This document shows, one piece after another, positions 44,569 through 57,294 of a stretch of 64,000 nucleotides of DNA. The translations under genes and the position numbers were made by a program. The stretch's first letter is position 1, and each line of letters opens with the position of its first letter. Origin of the DNA: Algoriphagus sanaruensis (GTDB lineage: Bacteria > Bacteroidota > Bacteroidia > Cytophagales > Cyclobacteriaceae). The DNA is taken from the NCBI RefSeq assembly GCF_001593605.1, contig NZ_CP012836.1:3228501-3292500 (forward strand). Reading direction: 5' to 3'. The notes beneath the pieces were generated by a model. It worked only from the letters and a program-made list of their open reading frames with translations, was not told the origin of the DNA and did no database searches.

Positions 44569-46872
44569 TTAGGCCTTTGGAATCGTAAAGTAAAATACCG
44601 TGCCTTGACCAACTTCTGATTCCACCCAAATTCTACCCTGAAGAAAATCTACTGCCTTTTTTACGATGGCTAAACCAATGCCTGTACCTGGATATTCCTC
44701 TCCTTGATGTAGCCGTTGGAAAATCACAAAAATTTTATCGAAATACTCCTTCTCTATGCCGATGCCTTCATCCTTGACCGAAAACACCCATTCTTTATCT
44801 GCATCTTTTACTTGAATTGTCAGCTTTGGAGGAATTCCAGTCTTTGAATATTTAAGCCCATTCCCGATCAGATTATTAAATATCTGTAATACGGGAGTCC
44901 TGTAACCCTGAATGTTCGGCAAAATGGGCCTAGCGATGATTGCCTGCTTTTCGGTGATCAGCTTTTTAAAATTGGCCTCCACCTCTTCTAAAATCGAATT
45001 TATATTTAACTCCACTCGAGCTTCATTGGGTTTACCAACTCGGGAAAGCTCAAGCAAATCCAAAATGATTTGCTGCATTCGCTTTGCTCCATCCCTCGCA
45101 AAGTTGATGTATCGATGCGCTTTTTCATCCAGTTGATCTCCATATTTAGAAGACAAAAGCATCAGAAAACTGGAAATCATGCGAAGAGGCTCCTGTAAAT
45201 CATGGGAAGCTACAAATGCAAATTGCTCCAGCTCCATATTTGAAATCGCAAGTTCCCGAACGTTACGCTCTAATTTGATATTCAGATTGGTGAGCGATGT
45301 TTCATATTGTTTTCGTTCGGTGATATCCTGCATAGCTCCCACCACCCGGATAACTCTCCCCTCTGAATCTCGAATAAAGGCAGCTTTATCGACGACAAAA
45401 GCATACACCCCATCCGCTTTTAGGAATCGATATTCCTCGAGCCAGTTGGAAACGGGATGATTGGGTTTCATGAATTCTTGAATTTTCAAAAATATTCGCC
45501 CACGATCTTCAGGATGAATCCGATGGATAAAAAAGTCGAGGTTTGGTTTCACCAAGTCTAAGTCAAACCCAAATAACGTGTTAAATCCCTCTGCCCAGAC
45601 CAATTGATTGGACAGCACATCAAAATCCCAAACTGCGTCATTGGTCGCTTTTGAAAGGATTTCATATCGCTTGTTGGATTCTTCAAGTGCTCGCTTATTT
45701 GCTACCAATTCTGAAATATTCTGACTAACGCCAAGAATACATTCTTGATTTTTGTAAATCACCCTCGAGGCCGACACCAATAATGGCACCCGCTTACCCG
45801 ATTTAGTCTTCATGTGGCACTCCAAGACTACTGGACGTTTTGAAATGGTTAAATCAATAATGGCATTTTGGATTTGAGGTCTGTCTGCTTCCTCAAAAAA
45901 ATCCAAGGGCTTCATTTGATGAATCTCCTTAGGATCGCATTCTGACCATTCCTCAAACTTTTTATTCCAGAGTAAGAAATTTTGATCCTCGTCCAATAAA
46001 AAAATCGAGCTAGGAAGATGCTGAATCAGATTTTGCTTCAAAGAAATTTCATCTTGAAGCGCCAGAGAAAGGTTCTTCTCTGCTGTCACATCCACCATGA
46101 GACCACTAAGGGTCTTGGGCTTTCCGTTTTCAGAGATCACTTTTACCCGGTCATTGAGCCAGATGATTCGTCCGTCCTTTCGGATAAATCTATAATCAAA
46201 GCTGTGATCAAGGTTTTGACTGGTTTTGAGATCACAATAATAAATCGCCTGATCTCTGTCTTCAGGATGAATATGATTTTGCCAAAAGTCCGGCTCAGAC
46301 ATCCATTCTTCCCTGGTAAACCCGGTGATCAGTTCGACTTGAGGACTGATGTATTTGAATTCTAAAGTTGAAGCATCTACTTCCCAAAAAATACCATCCA
46401 ACTTTTCAAGGAGAACCTGAGTGGTTGTTTTAGATTTCTTCAGTTTCTCTTTGGTAATGATAAATTCTGAAATATCCTGAAACACTCCAATCATCTTTTC
46501 AGGCACCCCGAACTCATTTCTAAGAACAGATGCTTTGGAAATAACATGGATGATCTCGCCATTTTTTTTAATCAAGCGCTTTTGAATCTCATACTCTTTC
46601 TCGCCGGCCAAAGCTTCATTCATATGGGCAATGGCAGCCATTCGATCCTCTGGGAAAACAATTTCTAATCCATTCTCAAAAGTCACCTCAAACTCAAAAG
46701 GTGTATATCCCATCATTCGATAGACGCCTTCAGACCAATAAATTGATTGAGAAATAAAATCCATTTCCCAAGTTCCCATTTTGGAAAGTCGTTCGACATT
46801 TTCCAAAAGTGTCGCTAAGTTCGATTCCGGATAATTAAAATAGTTGGTAGAATTCATAGGCCAAATAGGCAT
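44569..46872 (-). CDS. Cytosolic sensor histidine kinase with four PAS domains
   Basis: A 767-residue kinase with no membrane helices. Four PAS/PAC units occupy about residues 25-140, 150-270, 280-395 and 400-525, each ending in a PAC-like segment (for example GVFQDISE, LMVDVTAEK, GVSQNISE, GAMQDITERK). The HisKA box is FVASHDLQEPLRMISSFL, and the HATPase has NLIGNGLKYSKTG, DEGIGIEKEYFDKIF and GTGIGLAIVKKAV. No response regulator gene is adjacent, so this is an orphan kinase. It could sense light, oxygen, redox or small ligands via PAS; I see no flavin or heme signature to choose. ATG at 46872 or 46857 is possible. Confidence 0.93.
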   Translation of the reverse strand: MPIWPMNSTNYFNYPESNLATLLENVERLSKMGTWEMDFISQSIYWSEGVYRMMGYTPFEFEVTFENGLEIVFPEDRMAAIAHMNEALAGEKEYEIQKRLIKKNGEIIHVISKASVLRNEFGVPEKMIGVFQDISEFIITKEKLKKSKTTTQVLLEKLDGIFWEVDASTLEFKYISPQVELITGFTREEWMSEPDFWQNHIHPEDRDQAIYYCDLKTSQNLDHSFDYRFIRKDGRIIWLNDRVKVISENGKPKTLSGLMVDVTAEKNLSLALQDEISLKQNLIQHLPSSIFLLDEDQNFLLWNKKFEEWSECDPKEIHQMKPLDFFEEADRPQIQNAIIDLTISKRPVVLECHMKTKSGKRVPLLVSASRVIYKNQECILGVSQNISELVANKRALEESNKRYEILSKATNDAVWDFDVLSNQLVWAEGFNTLFGFDLDLVKPNLDFFIHRIHPEDRGRIFLKIQEFMKPNHPVSNWLEEYRFLKADGVYAFVVDKAAFIRDSEGRVIRVVGAMQDITERKQYETSLTNLNIKLERNVRELAISNMELEQFAFVASHDLQEPLRMISSFLMLLSSKYGDQLDEKAHRYINFARDGAKRMQQIILDLLELSRVGKPNEARVELNINSILEEVEANFKKLITEKQAIIARPILPNIQGYRTPVLQIFNNLIGNGLKYSKTGIPPKLTIQVKDADKEWVFSVKDEGIGIEKEYFDKIFVIFQRLHQGEEYPGTGIGLAIVKKAVDFLQGRIWVESEVGQGTVFYFTIPKA

Positions 46873-47213
46873 CTCTTTTTAAGTCGATGGAGGTTTTAAT
46901 TCCCCCATTACTTCAAAGATTAGGAGAATATTTAAGATAAAAATTGAGAGTCCTCCAAGGGGCATAAAAAAGTAAAGGAAAGGTTGATTTTATTCAATAA
47001 GACGATGTAGGCTTTGATTAAAACTAATTTTTATCAAAATATTTAAACAAATCCGATATGCTAAAAGTCTTTAAACACTTCCTTAGAAAGTGGATTAGTT
47101 TAATTATTTATCTCAAAATCCTAAATCATTCCACAAAAAATAAACCCTTGGCAATAATTTAATTTGGGCTTTAAAAGAAACAAAAATGCCTCCGTATAAA
47201 GGAGGCATTTTTA
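46873..47213. other. Gene-poor 341-bp region between the PAS kinase and ppc
   Basis: It holds the ppc terminator at its right end and a TAATCTTTG-like possible -7 box for the kinase (46914-46922, minus strand). A 34-codon plus-strand frame (47058-47162) runs up to the terminator, but without a recognisable promoter or relatives I do not call it a gene. Confidence 0.4.
47182..47212. terminator. ppc terminator
   Basis: A 12-bp stem AAAAATGCCTCC / GGAGGCATTTTT with a seven-base loop, ending 1 bp before the ppc stop (minus strand). The plus strand also has a T-tract, so it may act in both directions. Confidence 0.85.
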
Positions 47214-49745
47214 TTAAGCAGCGTTTCTTGCGGCATTGATGATTCCAAACATGGACCTTAAAATAAGCCGTTGCAAGGATTGGTCTTCGATCTTTGAATC
47301 CAATAAAGTTTGAATCGCAAACTGTTGAATGGTAATCAAAGGAAGAACAATTTTCTCTCGAATTTCAATAGAAGTTTTGCTTACAGGATTATCTCCCATC
47401 AGTTCCTTCATTTCGGAAATTTGCTTCAGCATATCAATCGAACGGGTATATTCAGCAAAAAGAATATTCCAAAACTCCCCGTATTCCACATTGTCTTTAA
47501 GATATTCAGTAGCCGGATAAAAGCTCTTAGTCAGCGACTGCATCGAATTACCCAATAAGGTTCTAAAAAATAGGCTTTCCCGATATAGTTTTTTCAACTC
47601 ATCTAATCTGCCCTGCTCTTTCATTTGTTCAATAGCAGCTCCTACACCATAGAAACCAGGGATGTTTTGCTTCATCTGCGCCCAGCTACCCACAAACGGA
47701 ATTGCACGAAGATCCTCAAATTTTAATCCTGAGCCTTTTCCCCGTTTGAGCGGTCTAGAACCTACATTGGTCATTCCAAAATACTTCAAAGGGGTCACAT
47801 GCTCGAGATAGGGCACAAATTTCGGATGAGACTTTAACTTTTTATAAGCATCATAGCCCATATCCGCCAATTCATCGATAAGTGCACGCTGGGCATCCGA
47901 AAGATTTCGCTCTGCGTCCGAATACAGATGATTTTCCAAACCAGCACTGAGTAGTTGCTCAAAATTATAGGTACAAGAAGCCTGCTTTCCGTAATTCGCT
48001 GAAATAGTCTGACCTTGAATAGTCACTTGGATTTCGGCATTTTCCACTTTTTGACCCAAAGAGGCATAGAAATTATGCATATTCCCTCCACCTCGAGCAG
48101 GAGGTCCCCCTCTACCATCAAAGAATACAACTTGAACATCATATTCTCTTGATGCTCGGGTAAGCTCCTCTTTCGCTCTCAAGATAGACCAGTTGGCCTT
48201 TAGATAGCCACCATCTTTGGTCCCATCCGAAAAACCAAGCATTACCGTTTGCTTATTACCTCGCTCCTTCAAATGAGCGCGATAATCCGGATTACTGTAA
48301 AGTTTTGCCATGATTTCAGGGGCAGCCTGTAAATCATCGATAGTCTCAAAAAGAGGCACAATATCCAGCGGGAGATTTTTTGACTGATCCATGGTCAATC
48401 GGCTCAATTGAAAAACTTCCATCACATGAAGGGCCGACTGGCAATTGGAAATAATGTACCGATGAAGTCCCTCCTCCCCATTGGATTGTTGAACGGCTCG
48501 AATGGTCCCGAAAGACTCTAACATTTCCCGATGAAAGGAATCCTGAAACTTATCTATAGCTGGCAGTGAAAGTGTTTTGAGTAGTGCTTGGATTAGTTGA
48601 TCCTCATTCCCATCAAAGTCCCTTCCCTGAAGCTGAAATATTTCACCCCATAAACTATCGTGCTTCCTACTATCCTGCCGGAGATCCATGTGAGCAAAGT
48701 GAAATCCAAAAATTCGAACCTTCAGGATAAACTCATCCAGCAGATCCAAAAACAGACCATTGTGATAGGTCACCAATCCATTTCTAGCTTCAAGTAAATC
48801 CTGCAAAAGCTCTTCCTTAGAGTGGTACACAATTTTATTGTCAAACAGGGTAGAAAAAATCCCTTGTTCGGCTTTGAGAATAATGGGCTCGACATGCTTG
48901 AAAGTCAATCGCTTTCGGAGATTTCTAATATCCCGGTAATAGCATCTTAAAATCCACTTTTTGAGCCTTTCAGCCACATTCAAGGTGGTTTCATGCGTTA
49001 CAAATGGATTTCCGTCACGATCTCCCCCTGGCCAAAACCCAACCTTAAGTAAGCCCGGATTTTCCCAAGTATGAAGGGGTTGATTCAACGACTTAAGTAA
49101 GCGAATCATAATATCAGAAATGCTCTGATAGAATACATTTTCCAAAAACCAAATCAAACTGACTGCCTCATCCAATGGAGTGGGTTTTTCCCGATTGATA
49201 AATCCTGTTTTACCCAGTTGCATGAGCAGGAGATTGATATCCCCCAAATCATCATTTCGGATCGCTTTTTCCAAATCAGTGATTATCCCAAGGACATTAC
49301 CGGGATAAAACTGCGTAGGATGTGCAGTTAGGGTAAGTCGAACTGAAAAGGTCTTTAGTTTTTCAATCAACTCTTCTCTCTTGTGATCATTATCCGCACG
49401 ATCGATAAGCGCCTTGATCGAACCTTTTCCTTTTAGGTCATTGATTTTTTCATAAGCTGCATCTTCAATCGAATCAAAAAGTACCACTTGCCGCTCCACA
49501 TACTGGATCATTTGAAATAGAAGATCATGCCGCTCTTTTTCAGAATGATTGGGCATCATTTCTTCAAAAAAACCGGTAATGATCTCTCTCGGAGTTTTTC
49601 CTGATTGAAATCCTTTTTGGCAAGCAGTGGCCAAAGTAGGCAAAAGCGTCCCCGTTCGATAAATATCATCAAAAGGAAGATCTAAGAAGAGACTGTTATA
49701 AATCGTAAATCGCTTAGCGACTTGCGTATCATAGACTTGAAACAT
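47214..49745 (-). CDS. ppc: Phosphoenolpyruvate carboxylase
   Basis: Carboxylates PEP to oxaloacetate, an anaplerotic step. The 843 residues carry the PEPC landmarks in a form somewhat different from E. coli: LTAHPTQFYPGN (catalytic His), GFWPGGDRDGNPFVT, FHFAHMDLRQDSRKH, VMLGFSDGTKDGGYL, FFDGRGGPPARGGGNMH and QGQTISANYG. The very C-terminus ends NAARNAA instead of the usual RNTG, so the allosteric/C-terminal contact is altered. Single-gene unit with its own terminator. Confidence 0.95.
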   Translation of the reverse strand: MFQVYDTQVAKRFTIYNSLFLDLPFDDIYRTGTLLPTLATACQKGFQSGKTPREIITGFFEEMMPNHSEKERHDLLFQMIQYVERQVVLFDSIEDAAYEKINDLKGKGSIKALIDRADNDHKREELIEKLKTFSVRLTLTAHPTQFYPGNVLGIITDLEKAIRNDDLGDINLLLMQLGKTGFINREKPTPLDEAVSLIWFLENVFYQSISDIMIRLLKSLNQPLHTWENPGLLKVGFWPGGDRDGNPFVTHETTLNVAERLKKWILRCYYRDIRNLRKRLTFKHVEPIILKAEQGIFSTLFDNKIVYHSKEELLQDLLEARNGLVTYHNGLFLDLLDEFILKVRIFGFHFAHMDLRQDSRKHDSLWGEIFQLQGRDFDGNEDQLIQALLKTLSLPAIDKFQDSFHREMLESFGTIRAVQQSNGEEGLHRYIISNCQSALHVMEVFQLSRLTMDQSKNLPLDIVPLFETIDDLQAAPEIMAKLYSNPDYRAHLKERGNKQTVMLGFSDGTKDGGYLKANWSILRAKEELTRASREYDVQVVFFDGRGGPPARGGGNMHNFYASLGQKVENAEIQVTIQGQTISANYGKQASCTYNFEQLLSAGLENHLYSDAERNLSDAQRALIDELADMGYDAYKKLKSHPKFVPYLEHVTPLKYFGMTNVGSRPLKRGKGSGLKFEDLRAIPFVGSWAQMKQNIPGFYGVGAAIEQMKEQGRLDELKKLYRESLFFRTLLGNSMQSLTKSFYPATEYLKDNVEYGEFWNILFAEYTRSIDMLKQISEMKELMGDNPVSKTSIEIREKIVLPLITIQQFAIQTLLDSKIEDQSLQRLILRSMFGIINAARNAA

Positions 49746-49919
49746 TCCAGGGTTATCGTTTAATAGGCAGTCTAAATTACTGATTTTTCTAATTAAACTT
49801 ACCCTTATTGAATAAATATCAAGATTTTAACAAATTCTTTATCTTTTTAATATTCAAATCGCGCTTTGATTATACTTTAATTAAAATTAACCAAAGTAAA
49901 ATTTCCCTACTTTAGAAGC

Positions 49920-51074
49920 ATGAAAACAAGCCTTGCAGTGGTCCTGAGCCTGGCACTTTTTACCGCCTGCTCTTCCCCAAAATCTCCATCCGAATCTTCG
50001 TTAACTGAGCCCATGGACACTAAAACCTATGAATTTTTAATCGGCACTTACACAGATTCACTGCATCATGGGATCAATTACCTGAGTTTATCTCCCAATG
50101 AAAATTTACTAACTGTAGAAACAATCGCAGCCGGAATTGCCAATCCATCCTATGTGATCGCAACAAAGGATGGATCCAAGGTCTTCGCCTTGGAAGAAGA
50201 GGCTGGAATAGCTGGAGGAAAGGTACTTTCCTTTTCGAGAAACACTCAGGATCAAACTCTTACTTTGATCGACCAGAAGGATTCCGGGGGAGATCATCCT
50301 TGCCATATTTCAATTTCTCCTAAGGAGGATTTTCTGATTTTGAGTAATTATACGGGAGGAAGCTTGAGCCTTTTTAGAATCGATAGCCTCGGAATGCTAA
50401 GTCATGTTCAGACGATTCAGCACTATGGTAAGAGCATCAATTCAGATCGCCAAGAGAAACCTCATGTCCATTCGACCAACTTTGATCGGGAAGGAAAGCG
50501 AGTAATCGCTGCGGATTTGGGAACAGACAAACTCTATGTGTACCAATTTGACCCAAGCTCTGAAAAGTCTCCGCTTACCTTGGAGCAAGAATTCCCTATG
50601 ACACCAGGAGATGGACCTAGACATATGGCCTTTTCTCCGGCAGGAAATGGGCTTTTTGTGGTGGAAGAGCTTACTGCCACGCTCGATATTTTCGATTATT
50701 CTTCAGGTCAACTAACTTCCAAACAACGCCTTTCTTTACTAGAATCTGGGTTTACAGGATCTGTAGGGGCAGCAGAGGTCCGGGTTTCTCCTGATGGAAA
50801 ATTCATCTATGTCTCCAATCGAGGCGAGGCCAACACTATATCTGTTTTTGGAAAAAGACCTTCAGGAGAATACGTTTGGGTAGAAAATGTGCCTAGCGGA
50901 GGAAAAATGCCACGCAATTTTGCACTAACTGATGATGGCAAATATCTTCTTTCTGCACATCAAGCCAGTAATGACTTGGTAGTATTTGAGCGAAATCCCG
51001 AAACTGGAAAATTAACTCAAACGCTTTGGAGAGCATCTATTCATAAGCCTGTTTACCTGCACCAGCTTCCTTAA
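49920..51074 (+). CDS. Lactonase family beta-propeller lipoprotein (6-phosphogluconolactonase-like)
   Basis: A 384-residue protein with lipoprotein signal MKTSLAVVLSLALFTAC and a seven-bladed propeller of the YbhE/Pgl-like family. Conserved elements are FLIGTYTDSLHHGI, GGDHPCHISISP, PHVHSTNFDREGKRVIAADLGTD as split motifs, GDGPRHMAFSP and AAEVRVSPDGKFIYVSNRG. E. coli Pgl of this family hydrolyses 6-phosphogluconolactone in the cytosol; a lipoprotein signal here places it outside the cytoplasm, so another lactone or a different role is likely. A TACTTTAG box (49908-49915) lies just before the ATG. Its stop interlocks with menC's in a shared TTAA. Confidence 0.85.
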   Translation: MKTSLAVVLSLALFTACSSPKSPSESSLTEPMDTKTYEFLIGTYTDSLHHGINYLSLSPNENLLTVETIAAGIANPSYVIATKDGSKVFALEEEAGIAGGKVLSFSRNTQDQTLTLIDQKDSGGDHPCHISISPKEDFLILSNYTGGSLSLFRIDSLGMLSHVQTIQHYGKSINSDRQEKPHVHSTNFDREGKRVIAADLGTDKLYVYQFDPSSEKSPLTLEQEFPMTPGDGPRHMAFSPAGNGLFVVEELTATLDIFDYSSGQLTSKQRLSLLESGFTGSVGAAEVRVSPDGKFIYVSNRGEANTISVFGKRPSGEYVWVENVPSGGKMPRNFALTDDGKYLLSAHQASNDLVVFERNPETGKLTQTLWRASIHKPVYLHQLP

Positions 51075-52144
51075 GCAGGTTCCTCCCAGGTGACATTCCT
51101 TCTATAGTAAATCTTTCCAGCAGACACCTCAAGGGGAGATTCTAGGTTGTTATGGAATAGTTTTCCGGTTCCCAAACCCTGTGGAATGGAAGGCTGGAAG
51201 GTAGCTGTGAATTGAGAAATGGCATTCAGTCCAATATTACTTTCCAAAGCCGAAGTCATCCACCAACCAATGCCTCTTTGTTCAGCAATTGAAATCCAGG
51301 CTTGGCACTCTTTGATTCCGCCGAGTAAGGTTGGCTTTAAAATGATGTATTGAGGGCAAATGGAATCCAAAAGTTGCTCCTTGTCTTTTACCCCAATTAA
51401 CTCCTCATCCAATGCTATCGGCAAGGGTGAATCTTTGCAAAGAGTTTTCATTGCTTCTCTGTTCCCTGCAGGGATAGGTTGCTCGATAGAATGGAGGCTA
51501 AGCTGCGCTAACTTTTTCAGTTTGCTTAAAGCCTCTTCATGTGAAAAAGCCCCGTTTGCATCTACACGTAGGACTATTTGTTCTGGAGAAAACCGTTGGC
51601 GGATATAGTCCAATAATCTCAATTCTTGGTCAAAATCAATAGCACCAATTTTCATTTTGATGCAATCAAATCCTTCCTGGAGCTTCTGATCAATTTGAGT
51701 AGACATAAACTCTGGAGTGCCCATCCAAATCAGTCCATTAATCGGCATTGGGATTTCTTGGGAAGAAAATGGAGTCTCGAAAATCACCTTTCTTCCACCC
51801 TTTAAGAGGTCCAAAAGGGCCGTTTCTATCCCAAATCGAATGGATGGCCACTCAAATGGAATTATTTCTTCCACTTGATTCAGGATCGCAGGTTCGGTTA
51901 TTTCCCAGTTGATTTGGCTGATTTCTTGAAGTTTTTGAGCCAAGAAGATCTCAAAATCTGGTCGATCATCAGGACTAAGTTTGACCAAAGGAGCGGCCTC
52001 TCCCCAGCCTAAAACTTCTGGATTGTCTTGTGAAGTTGCTCGAATCCAAAAGACTTCTTTGGAAGTTAAAACTCCCCGAGAAGTTCCCGCTTCAAATCGA
52101 AACTGGAGATCTCGCTTGATATAAGAAAACTCAATTTTTGCCAT
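51071..52144 (-). CDS. menC: o-Succinylbenzoate synthase (enolase superfamily)
   Basis: Dehydrates SHCHC to o-succinylbenzoate in menaquinone synthesis. Enolase-superfamily catalytic residues are visible: FDCIKMKIGAIDF (KxK), VLRVDANGAF (metal Asp), HSIEQPIPAG (metal Glu), IALDEELIGV (metal Asp) and IILKPTLLGG (catalytic Lys). The MenC-like end is SALESNIGLNAISQF...GLGTG. Dipeptide epimerases are close relatives, but the last motif and length favour MenC. ATG at 52144 is chosen; one at 52207 would overlap the divergent queA start. No other men gene is adjacent. Confidence 0.85.
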   Translation of the reverse strand: MAKIEFSYIKRDLQFRFEAGTSRGVLTSKEVFWIRATSQDNPEVLGWGEAAPLVKLSPDDRPDFEIFLAQKLQEISQINWEITEPAILNQVEEIIPFEWPSIRFGIETALLDLLKGGRKVIFETPFSSQEIPMPINGLIWMGTPEFMSTQIDQKLQEGFDCIKMKIGAIDFDQELRLLDYIRQRFSPEQIVLRVDANGAFSHEEALSKLKKLAQLSLHSIEQPIPAGNREAMKTLCKDSPLPIALDEELIGVKDKEQLLDSICPQYIILKPTLLGGIKECQAWISIAEQRGIGWWMTSALESNIGLNAISQFTATFQPSIPQGLGTGKLFHNNLESPLEVSAGKIYYRRNVTWEEPA

Positions 52145-52179
52145 AAAGAAATTAAACAACCGAAGCCAATCGGGATGGT

Positions 52180-52187
52180 TATATTTG
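52180..52187 (+). promoter_or_regulatory. -7 box for queA
   Basis: TATATTTG matches TAnnTTTG exactly, 18 bp before the queA ATG, inside the 61-bp gap between the divergent menC and queA. A clear -33 TTG is not seen. Confidence 0.4.
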
Positions 52188-52205
52188 CAAGCCAAACGGT
52201 AAGTC

Positions 52206-53414
52206 ATGCAAATCCCAGAGATTCAACTTCGAGATTACGAATATACACTCCCCGAAGAACGCATTGCCAAGCATCCGCTTGAAAAACGTGATTCCTCCAA
52301 GCTTTTACAGTATCACCAAGGTAAAATCGACCATTTCCACTTTTACGATTTACCTGAATTACTTCCTGCAGACACCTTATTGGTTTACAATGATACCAAG
52401 GTGATTCCTGCTCGATTGATTTTCCAAAAAGAAACAGGTGCGAAAATCGAAGTGTTTTTACTTGCTCCAACGTCGCCGAGTACAGTAATTCCCGAAATCA
52501 TGCTGGCAAAATTTCCAGTGACTTGGGTAACGATGATTGGTAACGCAAAACGCTGGAAAGCTGGAGAAGTTTTACAGGGAAAGGTTCTAGTCAAAGGAAA
52601 AGAGGTAATCCTTTCTGCAGAATGGATCAATCGGGAAACCAAAGAGGTCCGATTTTCTTGGTCAGACGAAACAGTGGCTTTTGTGGATTTGGTAGAGGCA
52701 AGCGGAGAAGTCCCTTTACCTCCATACCTCAACCGGAAAGCAGAAGCGGAAGATAAAAACCGTTATCAAACCGTTTATTCCAAAAAAGAAGGTGCCGTAG
52801 CAGCACCAACTGCTGGACTTCATTTTACGGAAGAAGTTTTTTCCAAACTTCGAGAAAATGGAATAAAAGAGGCCGAAGTAACACTTCACGTAAGCGCCGG
52901 TACTTTTCAGCCGATCAAGGTGGATAAGGTTGAAGACCATCCTATGCACAGCGAACAAATTCAAGTTTCCAAGTCAACCATAAAACAGTTAGCTGCTCAT
53001 GAAGGCACTTTGGTTGCTGTTGGAACCACTTCTATTAGGACTTTAGAAAGTCTGTTTTGGTTTGGGGTAAAATTGATCGAGAATAAAGGAGAAGAAGTAT
53101 TTATCCCAAAGCTTTTCGCTTATGAAACTCGAGACCGAATCCCCAGCAAAAAAGAATCTATGGAAGCCATCTTGAATTGGATGGAAAGCAAAGGGCTTGA
53201 ATCTGTTTTTGGAAGCACTGAGATTTTCATATTTCCTGGATATAACTACCAAATGGTCAATGGATTAATCACCAACTTCCATCAGCCGGGATCAACTTTG
53301 ATCTTATTAATTGCCACTATTCTGGGTGAAAAATGGAAAGAGGTCTATCAAACTGCATTAGAAAAAGACTATCGATTCCTGTCCTACGGTGACAGCAGTT
53401 TGCTTTGGATTTAA
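52206..53414 (+). CDS. queA: S-adenosylmethionine:tRNA ribosyltransferase-isomerase
   Basis: Makes epoxyqueuosine in tRNA by moving the ribosyl part of SAM onto 7-aminomethyl-7-deazaguanine. Motifs are canonical: TLPEERIAKHPLEKRD at the N-terminus, TLLVYNDTKVIPARLI, GAVAAPTAGLHFTEEV, VTLHVSAGTFQPIKVD, GTTSIRTLESL, and ITNFHQPGSTLILLIA. At 402 residues it is longer than the E. coli enzyme (about 356) because of inserted segments. The stop is shared in a TTAA with the convergent LytTR gene. Confidence 0.96.
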   Translation: MQIPEIQLRDYEYTLPEERIAKHPLEKRDSSKLLQYHQGKIDHFHFYDLPELLPADTLLVYNDTKVIPARLIFQKETGAKIEVFLLAPTSPSTVIPEIMLAKFPVTWVTMIGNAKRWKAGEVLQGKVLVKGKEVILSAEWINRETKEVRFSWSDETVAFVDLVEASGEVPLPPYLNRKAEAEDKNRYQTVYSKKEGAVAAPTAGLHFTEEVFSKLRENGIKEAEVTLHVSAGTFQPIKVDKVEDHPMHSEQIQVSKSTIKQLAAHEGTLVAVGTTSIRTLESLFWFGVKLIENKGEEVFIPKLFAYETRDRIPSKKESMEAILNWMESKGLESVFGSTEIFIFPGYNYQMVNGLITNFHQPGSTLILLIATILGEKWKEVYQTALEKDYRFLSYGDSSLLWI

Positions 53415-53824
53415 TCTCCTGAGTTGGCAAGTTTTTGGATTCCGGACACTAACTTTTGGTGAAATGTTCTTCCCAAAGGAATCCAGTTAGTTCCGATTCT
53501 AACTTCCCGAAGGGTTATCTCATCAATCAAGTCCAACTGAACCATGTAACTCTTATGAATTCGCATAAATTGAGAGGCGGGAAGGATGGAATCGAAGTCT
53601 TTCAGAATATTTCGTACCGAAAAGCTGGTGGTAGAGGTGACTAGCTGGGTATAATTTCCATCCCCTTTTAGCCATAAGATATCCGAGTATTTCACTTTGA
53701 TCAAGCTGCCTTCTTGTCTTACAAATACTGCATTTTTGATCAGCCATTCCGATTCCTTTGGGATAGCATTTCGGATTGGACGAATGGACCCTGGTTTTAT
53801 GATATCTTCTAAAAGCTCTTTCAT
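53411..53824 (-). CDS. Stand-alone LytTR DNA-binding protein
   Basis: A 137-residue protein made almost only of a LytTR DNA-binding domain (FVRQEGSLIKVKYSDILWLK, FMRIHKSYMVQLDLIDEI, IPLGRTFHQKLVSGIQKL). The usual N-terminal receiver domain is absent; a short lead of about 40 residues replaces it. It may bind a target with its own signal input, or partner with a separate receiver. ATG at 53824 is preferred to a TTG at 53854. It diverges from the unknown lipoprotein gene 83 bp away and shares its stop TTAA with queA. Confidence 0.88.
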   Translation of the reverse strand: MKELLEDIIKPGSIRPIRNAIPKESEWLIKNAVFVRQEGSLIKVKYSDILWLKGDGNYTQLVTSTTSFSVRNILKDFDSILPASQFMRIHKSYMVQLDLIDEITLREVRIGTNWIPLGRTFHQKLVSGIQKLANSGD

Positions 53825-53907
53825 TCCAGTATGTTTCTGGTCTAACTTGACCAAGTCACAGAATGTTTATCAGGAAAATTTTAATTTGAGCCTAAATCTG
53901 AATCGAC

Positions 53908-57194
<3,287 letters not shown>

Positions 57195-57241
57195 TTATGT
57201 TTTTGTTTGTGAGGTTGAGAAGCAAGAAAAATGGGGCAAAT

Positions 57242-57274
57242 AAAAACCCCCAAGAAGCAATTACTCTTTGGGGG
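57242..57274 (-). terminator. Terminator of the mla operon
   Basis: Stem CCCCCAA / TTGGGGG (57247-57274) with a 14-base loop, followed by TTTTTA on the minus strand, 20 bp after the mlaD stop. Confidence 0.7.
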
Positions 57275-57294
57275 CTATTAAAACGTTTGGGGTT

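Noticed and set aside
52145..52207. Longer start for menC
   Set aside because: It would overlap the divergent queA start, and the added residues lack family similarity; ATG at 52144 is natural.
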